DNA from: Myxococcota bacterium
GTDB lineage: Bacteria > Myxococcota > B64-G9
Reading direction: 5' to 3'
Length of the DNA stretch: 64,000 nucleotides
NCBI GenBank assembly: GCA_022710975.1
Contig: JAKLGA010000006.1
Span: 248,001 to 312,000, forward strand
This document shows, piece after piece, positions 1 to 6,867 of the stretch; positions within the stretch are counted from its first letter, which is position 1, and every line of letters starts with the position of its first letter. A program made the translations under genes and the position numbers. Under the pieces are notes generated by a model. It ran no database searches. It worked only from the letters and a program-made list of their open reading frames with translations, and was not told the DNA's origin.

Positions 1-1296
1 CCCCAGATCGACGAGCGCCAGGGCCTTCCAGGGCAGCACCTCGGCCCGCTTCTCGTCCGAGCCCTGCGCGAGCTCGTCCGCGCGGGCCACGGCGCGTGCG
101 TGGCGGCCCAGGGCGCGCAGGCAGTCGAGCTCCTCGCGCCACTCCCGCTGCCGGCGCTGCGGTGCCAGGGACTGCAGCACCCCGAGCGCGGCCTTGGGCT
201 GGCCGGCCTCCAGCAGCGCCTCGGCGTACCCCTCGAGCAGGCGCTCCCGCGCCGGGTGGTCCTCGCTCAGTCGCTCGAGGTAGGCCGGGACCGCGTCCAG
301 CGCGCTCCGCTGGACGAGCCCGCGCACCAGGGCTCCGCCCTCCTCCAGGCGGCACTCCTCGAACAGCCCCACGAAGCGCTCGAAGGCCTCACCCTCGTCG
401 GGCAGCGGCGGCCGCAGGGGATCGAGCGCCAGCTCGGGGTGAGCGCCGAAGTGCGTGCCCAGGCGGCGATCGACCTCCGCCTGGCTCGGCCCGCCCCACT
501 CCTCGTGGCAGTGCCCGTGGGTCAGGCGGACCTCCTCCAGATCGCCCGCCAGGCGGTAGTGGACGTCGTCGTCGTCGACCCGGAAGTAACGCATGTCGGC
601 GAAGCGCGCCAGGCGGCTGCGGGGCTCCCCGGCCCCGCCCGCCAGGCTGTCCTCGTCTCCCTCGGGGTAGAACATGCGGACACCGGCGGGCAGCAGCGTG
701 CCCCAGGCGTAGCTGTCGGTGTCGGGCGGGAGGTGCTCGTGGATGGGCAAGAGCTCCCCGGCCCCGTCGGGGTGGTAGAAGGCCACCAGATCCGCGTAGC
801 CCGAGGGGCTCAGGCCCTGCAGCATCAGCCCGACCAGGCTGGGGAACTCCCCCAGCCGCCCCCCGCGGGCCACCTGGCGCAGGGCCTCGAGGCAGTCCTC
901 GCGCAGCGCCGCGACCCGGGCGTCGAGGGCACGGGTCATCTCGGGATCCGGGTGCTCGAGCGGCAGGCCGAGCCTCTGGCGCTCCTGCTGACGGCGGTAG
1001 AGCGCCTCGGGGCCGGCCTGCGGCGGCTCCGCCGGGTCCGGCGTCCGGGCCGCGCCGATCACCACGGCGTCCAGCTCGTCCAGGAAGCCCGCCAGCGACA
1101 GGCTCGCGAAGGCGGCCTCGTCCGCGTGCTCGCCGTAGTCCTCCCAGCGGTCCGCGCCCCAGAGGCTGAGCGCGTCCCGGGTGCGGGCCAGCCCCAGGAC
1201 GAGCTGCCGCAGGCCGTCCCGGGCGAGGGTCCCGTCCTCGAGCGCGGACAGGGTGAGCGCCTCGATCTTCGCGGCCAGGTCAGCGGCCCTGCTCAT
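1..1296 (-). CDS. TPR-like protein of unknown function, 3' end beyond the left edge
   Basis: An open minus-strand frame of 432 codons begins at an ATG (1296-1294) and runs off the left edge without a stop. A GGAGGT Shine-Dalgarno lies 4-5 bases upstream of the ATG. The N-terminal ~300 residues look like a globular domain I do not recognise, containing a His/Cys-rich stretch (HGHCHEEW) near residue 265. From about residue 320 the sequence turns into Ala/Leu-rich helical repeats of TPR type (for example AEALLEAGQPKAALGVL). There is no signal peptide, so it is probably cytoplasmic. It is divergent from the lipoprotein gene at 1413. The function is unknown. Several large open frames on the other strand here are GC-driven shadows; this frame has the better amino-acid composition and the only good ribosome-binding site. 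Confidence 0.7.
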   Translation of the reverse strand, partial: MSRAADLAAKIEALTLSALEDGTLARDGLRQLVLGLARTRDALSLWGADRWEDYGEHADEAAFASLSLAGFLDELDAVVIGAARTPDPAEPPQAGPEALYRRQQERQRLGLPLEHPDPEMTRALDARVAALREDCLEALRQVARGGRLGEFPSLVGLMLQGLSPSGYADLVAFYHPDGAGELLPIHEHLPPDTDSYAWGTLLPAGVRMFYPEGDEDSLAGGAGEPRSRLARFADMRYFRVDDDDVHYRLAGDLEEVRLTHGHCHEEWGGPSQAEVDRRLGTHFGAHPELALDPLRPPLPDEGEAFERFVGLFEECRLEEGGALVRGLVQRSALDAVPAYLERLSEDHPARERLLEGYAEALLEAGQPKAALGVLQSLAPQRRQREWREELDCLRALGRHARAVARADELAQGSDEKRAEVLPWKALALVDLG

Positions 1297-1375
1297 CGGG
1301 ACCTCCGTGTGTCGCGTTCTCCAGGGGACAGGCGCCCATTGAACCCCGGCCACCGGCCGCGACGCAAGACCGACC

Positions 1376-1406
1376 TTGCGGCGGGCCCGGGAGATGGTCC
1401 TACAAT
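1376..1406 (+). promoter_or_regulatory. Putative promoter for the lipoprotein at 1413 (leaderless type)
   Basis: TACAAT at 1401-1406 is a near-consensus -10 box, with a weak TTGCGG -35 at 1376-1381 and a 19-base spacer. Only six bases separate the -10 from the ATG at 1413, so transcription would start at or next to the A of the start codon. No Shine-Dalgarno precedes the ATG. Read from sequence only. Confidence 0.45.
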
Positions 1407-1412
1407 GCGATC

Positions 1413-2894
1413 ATGCGAGCACCGACACGGTTCCTGGGTGGGGCGCCTCTCTGGCTCGGGCTGGTGTGTGCCATGGGCTGCGACGTGGACGGGGGCAACG
1501 GCTGGACGCCGCAGTTCGAGCCGCTGGTCTGCCCGGACACGGCCAGCACGCCCGAGACGCTCGGCGAGAAGGCCATGGAGTTCGACCGGCTGGCCCAGGC
1601 GCTGCACGTCCGCCCGGGCCAGGCCCAGCTCTACTCCGTGCGCCTGGCCGAGGATCTCGCGACCTTCGAGCGGGTGGATCTCAGCGACAACGTGGGCACC
1701 TGGACCTCGCTGTACGCGGCCTCCCAGGCCTTCCGCTACGCCGCGACGGACGACCCCGAGGCGCTCGACAACCTGCGCCGGGTCATCCGCGGCGAGCGCG
1801 ACATGCTCGAGGTGACCGGAGTGCGCGGCCTGTTCACCCGGGTGATGATCGACCCGTCGCTGCCCGGCTTCCCCAGCGGCGAGCAGCTCGCGGCCATGTA
1901 CCCGGACTGCGATCTCACCCAGGGCCACTGCAAGCGATTCAACGAGGTCACCCAGGGGCCCTGGGCCGGCTGGTGGTTCAAGAACGACGTGTCCAAGGAC
2001 GAGTACGCCGCGCATATGTTCTCCATGGCCGTGGCCTGGGAGCTCGTGCAGGACCCCCAGGTGCGCGAGGACGTTCGCGCGGTGGTGGAGGCGGTCGGCG
2101 ATCACCTGATCGACCACGAGCTGAAGCTCATCGACATCGACGGCCGGGTGACCGCCTACGGCATGCTGTACGCCATGTCGTTCAACGACTTCCCGGGCTT
2201 CAACGCACTGCTCAGCCTGTCCTGGATGCGGCTGGCGGCCGCGGTCGGCGAGGGGCGCTACCTCGACTTCTACGAGGACTGCCTGCTGCAGCGGCGCGGC
2301 CCCCTGGAGTGCATCCACGAGGCCAGCGAGCAGCCCCAGCCCTACACCAGCTACCTGGACCAGGTGGGCCTGGACCTCGGCTGCATGACCAACTGGAACA
2401 ACCACAACATGGCCCAGCTCGGCATGTACGGGCTGCTGCGCACGGAGCGCGACCCGGCGCTGCGGTCGGTGTACCATCAGGCGCTGCGGGACGCGCTGTG
2501 GGACGCCGAGGAGGAGCGCCCCATGCGGGTGCAGAAGAAGTCCCTGTACACGTTCTTCTACCTGGTGAACAAGGATCCGACCGATCCCTGGCCGGCCGCG
2601 GAGGCGGCCGAGGCCCTGTGCACCTTGCAGACCTTCCCGGCCTGGAAGAGCTACGCGCAGCCGGTGGACACCCTGTCGCGCTACCCCACGGTGTGCACCG
2701 ACCGCAGCGGCGACCCGCTCACCGACGTGGTCATCCCGGTGACCGAGCGGACCATGGACAACTTCGTGTGGATCAACAACCCCTACAAGCTGGAGCAGGC
2801 GCCCGCCGATCCTCGCACCCTCGAGTCCCCCGAGGACTACCTGCTGGCCTACTGGATGGGCAGGTACTTCGGTTTCCTCCGCGCGGAGATGTGA
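1413..2894 (+). CDS. Lipoprotein of unknown function, mainly helical
   Basis: 493 residues. An N-terminal signal sequence ends at Cys23 (VCAMGC), giving a probable lipoprotein with Asp at +2. The rest is a single large, Trp/Tyr-rich, helix-dominated domain with regularly spaced helices (for example WAGWWFKNDVSKDEYAAHMF and NWNNHNMAQLGMYGLL). That resembles an alpha-barrel or toroid fold in style, but I recognise no family signature and assign no reaction. It stands alone on the plus strand, divergent from the TPR-like gene. The ATG at 1413 lacks a Shine-Dalgarno but sits six bases after TACAAT. A small membrane protein follows 55 bases downstream and may be co-transcribed. Confidence 0.75.
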   Translation: MRAPTRFLGGAPLWLGLVCAMGCDVDGGNGWTPQFEPLVCPDTASTPETLGEKAMEFDRLAQALHVRPGQAQLYSVRLAEDLATFERVDLSDNVGTWTSLYAASQAFRYAATDDPEALDNLRRVIRGERDMLEVTGVRGLFTRVMIDPSLPGFPSGEQLAAMYPDCDLTQGHCKRFNEVTQGPWAGWWFKNDVSKDEYAAHMFSMAVAWELVQDPQVREDVRAVVEAVGDHLIDHELKLIDIDGRVTAYGMLYAMSFNDFPGFNALLSLSWMRLAAAVGEGRYLDFYEDCLLQRRGPLECIHEASEQPQPYTSYLDQVGLDLGCMTNWNNHNMAQLGMYGLLRTERDPALRSVYHQALRDALWDAEEERPMRVQKKSLYTFFYLVNKDPTDPWPAAEAAEALCTLQTFPAWKSYAQPVDTLSRYPTVCTDRSGDPLTDVVIPVTERTMDNFVWINNPYKLEQAPADPRTLESPEDYLLAYWMGRYFGFLRAEM

Positions 2895-2949
2895 TCCCCT
2901 TGCTTTCGGACTGGATGTGTCTTATTTTGACCTCGGCTGGGAGGTCGGC

Positions 2950-3345
2950 ATGGGTTTGTGGATCGGAGTCGGGGTCGGCGCGGGCATCTTCTTCTTCCTG
3001 CTGCTGAGCATCCTGCGGCCCAACCTGGACAGGCTGGTGGCCCGGGCGGTGCAGAGCGGGGAGCTGGGCGAGCTGCAGGGCTTCATCGAGAAGCGCCGCG
3101 AGGGCTCCCAGCCCGCGGCCTACAACTACGCCATCCGCCGGCTGTGGGACGGCTACCACCGGGAGCTGGCCGCCCGGCTGGCCCGCGAGCTGGCCCGCAA
3201 CTTCGGCACCGTGCCCATCGCCCAGTACTGGCTGCAGCAGATCCTGCAGGTGGAGCCGGCCATCGCCAGCGAGCAGTTCGACCAGGAGTTCCTGGCCACC
3301 TACTTCGTCCCGGAGGTGGCGGCCCGCTGCGGGAAGGCTGGCTGA
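2950..3345 (+). CDS. Small single-pass membrane protein, unknown
   Basis: 131 residues from the ATG at 2950, chosen because GGGAGGT lies five bases upstream; a GTG 33 bases earlier (2917) is in frame but has no ribosome-binding site. Residues 3-25 (LWIGVGVGAGIFFFLLLSIL) form one transmembrane helix. The remaining ~100 residues are charged and helical (ELQGFIEKRREG, ARLARELARNF) and probably cytoplasmic. There is no recognisable family. It lies 55 bases behind the unknown lipoprotein and ends inside a strong stem-loop. Confidence 0.6.
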   Translation: MGLWIGVGVGAGIFFFLLLSILRPNLDRLVARAVQSGELGELQGFIEKRREGSQPAAYNYAIRRLWDGYHRELAARLARELARNFGTVPIAQYWLQQILQVEPAIASEQFDQEFLATYFVPEVAARCGKAG

Positions 3346-3384
3346 AGCCACTAGCGGCCCGCCGGTCGGCGGGCGCAGCCAGCC
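3336..3384. terminator. Nested stem-loop between convergent genes
   Basis: An outer 9-base-pair stem (GGCTGGCTG at 3336-3344 with CAGCCAGCC at 3376-3384) encloses an inner perfect 7-base-pair hairpin (GCCCGCC at 3357-3363, loop GGTC, GGCGGGC at 3368-3374). It overlaps the stop codon of the plus-strand gene and precedes the end of the minus-strand gene at 3401. No T tract follows on either strand, so it is a putative bidirectional, non-canonical terminator. Confidence 0.45.
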
Positions 3385-3400
3385 AAGGGTCCGGTCCGGG

Positions 3401-3724
3401 CTAGTCCTCGCGGCAGCCCGCCTGCATGCGGCCGTCGCGCTCCGCTTCCAGGCACGCCCCGGGGGGGCACGCGGCCTGGATCCGGATCACCCCCGCGCCC
3501 GCCTCGTCGCCGGCTTCGCAGCGCACGACCTGGTCCTGCTCGCACCAGCTCTCGTCCACCACCGGGCAAGCCTCTTCCGCGGTCAGGCTGTCGGCCGCCG
3601 CGAACAAGGCCAGCAGGATCAGCAGCGCACCGGCGTCCGAGTCGTCGTCGTGCTCCCCGTCACAGGCCGAAGCCATCGTCACCAGCATGACCACGGCCAG
3701 GACCGAGCTGAGGATGCGCTTCAT
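3401..3724 (-). CDS. Small Cys-containing lipoprotein, unknown
   Basis: 107 residues from the ATG at 3724-3722, chosen because AAGGAGG lies upstream at good spacing. A typical signal peptide (MKRILSSVLAVVMLVTMASA) ends at Cys21, followed by an acidic stretch (CDGEHDDDSDAG). A second hydrophobic segment follows at residues ~31-45 (LLILLALFAAADSL), which is unusual so soon after a lipidation site. The C-terminal part holds six cysteines (ACP, WCEQ, RCEAG, AACPPGAC, AGC), suggesting a small disulphide-bonded domain. No family is recognised. Confidence 0.6.
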   Translation of the reverse strand: MKRILSSVLAVVMLVTMASACDGEHDDDSDAGALLILLALFAAADSLTAEEACPVVDESWCEQDQVVRCEAGDEAGAGVIRIQAACPPGACLEAERDGRMQAGCRED

Positions 3725-3952
3725 GGCTTCCCTCCTTGGCGCAGCGTGAGCGTTCGTGTTTCTCGAGCGGGTGTCTCTGCAAGCCACGGGCCAGGCCTCG
3801 CCGGAGGGCCGCGGTGACATTGTTTTCCTTTGACGACATGAGGTTGGCGGACGCCGTCCTCGCGGCGCGAGGGCGCGCCTGGCGTGAAGCGAACGCACAG
3901 GCGGGATTTCTCGTGCCACCCACCGGGCAGCCCGCGTATTCTCCTGGCAGCC

Positions 3953-5323
3953 ATGCGCAGCGAGAACCTGACCCTGGTGTTCGTCGACATCGCCGGCTTC
4001 ACCGAGCGCACCTCGCGCCAGAGCCGGGCCGAGAGCGAGGCCTGGCTGCGGCGCTACGAGGAGCTGCTGCTACCCCTGGTGCGCGCCTTCGGCGGCCGGC
4101 GGGTGAAGACCATCGGCGACGCGTACCTGTGCACCTTCGCCTCCCCCACCGACGCGCTGCACTTCGGCATGGCGGCCCAGGACCGGCTGTTCGAGCACAA
4201 CCTCACGGCGCCCGAAGCCGAGCGCATCGTCGTCCGGGTGGCGGTCAACGCGGGCGAGGTGCGCGTACAGCGCGGGGACGTGTTCGGCGAGCCGGTCAAC
4301 ATCGCCGCCCGGGTCGAGGGGGTGGCGCCGGCCGGCGAGATCTGGTTCACCGAGGCGGTCTACCTGGCCATGACCAAGAGCGAGGTGCCGGCCGAGGAGG
4401 TCGGCCTGCGGTCCCTCAAGGGCGTGCCCGAGCCCGTGCGGCTCTACCGCGTGCCCCCCAGCGAGGACTACCGCCTGTCGGCCCGGGGCGCCGGCGCGGC
4501 CCCGGCCGTCCGCGAGCCCGGCCTGGCGCTCACCTACCCCTTCGGCGGGCTGGGCCTCGGCCGCCTCGAGGGGCGGGACCGGGGCTGGGCGGCGCTGGCC
4601 CGGGCCCAGGGGACCTGCGCCCGGCTGTGGGGGCGGGTGCGCGACGGGCTGGGCGACCTGGCCGGGCGCGCGCGGGCCCTGCCCCGCCGGGCCTGGCTCG
4701 GCCTGGCGGGGCTGCTGGCGGCCGCCTGCCTGGTGCTCGCCCTGGTCCACGCCCTGCCGGCCTCCGGCCCGGGCGCCGCGGACCCCGCCGAGCAGCCGGC
4801 CAGGACCGCGGACGCCAGGGTGCCCCAGGCCCACCGGCTGCTGGCGGAGCAGCCGCCGCGGGTGACCGAGGCCGAGGCGCTGCTGCTCGCGGCGCTGGAC
4901 GCCGATCCCGCGCTGCTGGCGGAGGCGCAGGTGCAGGCCGACCTGGTGCGCTGCCTCGACCGCCAGAAGCCGGCCCGGGTCCTCGAGCTGCTGGTCGGCG
5001 GGCTCGGGGACGAGGCCGTACCGCGCCTGCTCGAGGCCACCACCGCGCCGCGCTACTACCAGCGCTGGAACGCGGTGCGCGCCCTCGAGCGCCTGGGCCG
5101 GCTCGGCGAGGTGGATCAGGCGGCGGTCTACCTGGTCGATCTCGAGCGCTCCGAGGACTGCGCGACCCGCAAGCGGGCAGCGCGCAAGCTGGCCGAGCTC
5201 CGCGATCCCAGGGCGCTCGAGCCGCTGCGCCGCGCCCGCGAACGGCCCTTCTACGAGAACCTGTGCATGGCCGGCGCGCTGGAGGAGGCCATCCGGGCGC
5301 TCGAGGAGCCCGGATCGCCCTAG
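3953..5323 (+). CDS. Class III adenylate/guanylate cyclase with membrane segment and HEAT-like tail
   Basis: 456 residues from the ATG at 3953. The cyclase domain occupies residues 5-150 and shows both metal-binding aspartates (VDIAGFT, Asp12; KTIGDAYL, Asp56), Lys52 of the purine-binding site and the transition-state Asn116/Arg120 pair (VNIAARVE), so catalysis is predicted to be intact. A low-complexity linker follows, then one transmembrane segment (LGLAGLLAAACLVLALV, ~residues 247-265). A ~170-residue helical tail with HEAT-like repeats (RWNAVRALERLG, CATRKRAARKLAEL) ends the protein. Cyclase first, helix later implies the cyclase is cytoplasmic and the tail is across the membrane. The ATG lacks a Shine-Dalgarno; TATTCT at 3937-3942 lies ten bases upstream. 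Its stop overlaps the convergent gene's stop in CTAG. Confidence 0.85.
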   Translation: MRSENLTLVFVDIAGFTERTSRQSRAESEAWLRRYEELLLPLVRAFGGRRVKTIGDAYLCTFASPTDALHFGMAAQDRLFEHNLTAPEAERIVVRVAVNAGEVRVQRGDVFGEPVNIAARVEGVAPAGEIWFTEAVYLAMTKSEVPAEEVGLRSLKGVPEPVRLYRVPPSEDYRLSARGAGAAPAVREPGLALTYPFGGLGLGRLEGRDRGWAALARAQGTCARLWGRVRDGLGDLAGRARALPRRAWLGLAGLLAAACLVLALVHALPASGPGAADPAEQPARTADARVPQAHRLLAEQPPRVTEAEALLLAALDADPALLAEAQVQADLVRCLDRQKPARVLELLVGGLGDEAVPRLLEATTAPRYYQRWNAVRALERLGRLGEVDQAAVYLVDLERSEDCATRKRAARKLAELRDPRALEPLRRARERPFYENLCMAGALEEAIRALEEPGSP

Positions 5324-6366
5324 CGCAGGCCGACGCCCTCGTGGTCGGGGACGAACTCCGGGGCGGCCACCTCGGTCTGCTCGAGGTAGTAGATCATCAG
5401 GTACTCTTCCGCGGTCTTCTTGGGGCCCAGCATGTCGTGCAGGGCCCGGTGGTAGGCGTTCACCTGCCGCTCGCGGAAGGTGAAGAACATGTCCCTGGGG
5501 GTGGCGATGGTCTGGTGCAGCCGGGAGAGCGGCACGTTGAAGATCTGCGCCACGTCCTCGGGGCCGAGCACCTGCATGCGGTGCCGCTTCATGTAGCGGC
5601 GCATGGTCTCGAGCTCCTCGAAGGTCGCGTTGAAGACCAGCTCCATCAGGGCCTGGCGCTCCTCGTCCGAGATCTGATCGCGGGTGAAGTAGTCGATCAC
5701 CGCCGGATCGCAGCCCTCGCGCAGCAGATCCATCACCTCGGTCGTGCCGGTGAGCGCCCCGTAGGTGATGCGCACGCGGGTCTTGGCCTCCCAGATGGTC
5801 TCGAGCAGCGGGAAGAAGTCCTTCACCGAGCGCGCCGTGCGGTGCTCCCACAGATCGGCCAGCAGGTAGACGGACTTGCGCCGGAGGTCGAGGTGCAGCA
5901 GGGGGTCGGCGGCGATGGACACCAGGATGTCCTCGGCGATGATGGTGAGCACGGTCTGGCGCACGAAGCGCTCGATGTCCTGGCTGAGCTGCCGGGGCTC
6001 GCCGTCCTCCAGCTTGTGGTGACGGACGATCTTGTCCAGCAGGCGGAAGAAGCCGAACTTGGCCACCAGGTAGGCTCGGCCCACCACCGCCCGGCTGGGC
6101 ATGGAGGCCTCGATGGTGTACGGGTTCGAGCGGCAGATGGAGTCGGTCAGCGAGTGCACGTCGCGCCGCTCGCCCGCGACCGTGTGCGTGAGCAGGATCG
6201 AGGGGTAGGCGGTCACCACCTGGCGCAGGCGCACGAGCTGGTCGATCACCGCCTTCAGGTGCGCGGCGCTGTCGCGAGCCTCCACGCTGGACATGTCATC
6301 CAGGATGGACAGCACCTTGCCCGCCAGGACGATCTCTTCAGGGTCCAGCACGCGTTCATGGGGCAA
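5320..6366 (-). CDS. Unknown soluble helical protein, TTG start
   Basis: 348 residues. The frame opens with TTG (6366-6364), which has a GAGGAG motif about nine bases upstream. A GTG four codons later is the only nearby alternative. The sequence is Leu/Arg/Glu-rich, predominantly helical, with no signal peptide or membrane helix, so it is presumably cytoplasmic. No catalytic motif is visible. Conserved-looking patches include PSRAVVGRAYLVAKFGFFR and PRDMFFTFRERQVNAYHRAL. It lies 84 bases behind the last gene of the kinase-headed run and probably belongs to that operon. It shares a CTAG stop overlap with the convergent cyclase. Function unknown. Confidence 0.7.
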   Translation of the reverse strand: MPHERVLDPEEIVLAGKVLSILDDMSSVEARDSAAHLKAVIDQLVRLRQVVTAYPSILLTHTVAGERRDVHSLTDSICRSNPYTIEASMPSRAVVGRAYLVAKFGFFRLLDKIVRHHKLEDGEPRQLSQDIERFVRQTVLTIIAEDILVSIAADPLLHLDLRRKSVYLLADLWEHRTARSVKDFFPLLETIWEAKTRVRITYGALTGTTEVMDLLREGCDPAVIDYFTRDQISDEERQALMELVFNATFEELETMRRYMKRHRMQVLGPEDVAQIFNVPLSRLHQTIATPRDMFFTFRERQVNAYHRALHDMLGPKKTAEEYLMIYYLEQTEVAAPEFVPDHEGVGLR

Positions 6367-6450
6367 GGGCTCTCTCCTCGCCCCCCCTCCTCCAAGGACG
6401 TGACTCCACGTTAGCCGAAGCGGCCGGCCGCGGCAAACTCCTGGGCGGAC

Positions 6451-6867
6451 TCAGGGCAGCGCGAACGCGACCCGCGCGGCGCCGGTCACGTCAAGTATCC
6501 GCCAGGCGTGCACGGGCGCGGGTGCGCCCCGCGGGTAGAGCGAGAACTCGAGCCGGTAGCGCCCGGTCCGCAGCTGGAAGGTGTGCTCGGGGTCGGCCGC
6601 GGCCGGCGGGTCGGGGAAGCGCAGGTCCGCGTGGCCGAACCGGCCCTGCCCGTCCTCGGCCAGCACCTCGACCACCAGGCGCTCGAGCCCGGCCCGGAAG
6701 GCCGGGTCCAGGGCCACCACCAGGCGCACGTCGTGCCGGCGTGCGCCGTTCAGCGTGGCCACGACCAGCGCCGCGGCGACGGCCAGGCCGGCGATCCCGG
6801 CCAGCCGCCGCCAGCGGCGCACCCCCGGCCCGGCCGGCGGCGGCGGGAGGTCCGCGGGCTGGCTCAT
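6451..6867 (-). CDS. Small one-helix membrane protein, unknown
   Basis: 138 residues from the ATG at 6867-6865, which overlaps the stop of the preceding Cys-rich lipoprotein gene as ATGA, implying translational coupling. A Pro-rich N-terminus is followed by one transmembrane helix (LAGIAGLAVAAALVVATL, ~residues 23-41). An exported ~95-residue domain with beta-rich character follows (VRLVVALDP, LVVEVLAEDGQGRFG, RYRLEFSLYP). I do not recognise a family. The position suggests a partner of the Cys-rich lipoprotein. Confidence 0.65.
   Translation of the reverse strand: MSQPADLPPPPAGPGVRRWRRLAGIAGLAVAAALVVATLNGARRHDVRLVVALDPAFRAGLERLVVEVLAEDGQGRFGHADLRFPDPPAAADPEHTFQLRTGRYRLEFSLYPRGAPAPVHAWRILDVTGAARVAFALP

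Noticed and set aside
100-1815. 571-codon plus-strand open frame
   Set aside because: It overlaps the minus-strand TPR-like gene and the lipoprotein start in other frames, has Ala/Gly/Arg/Gln-biased composition and no ribosome-binding site; a GC-driven shadow.
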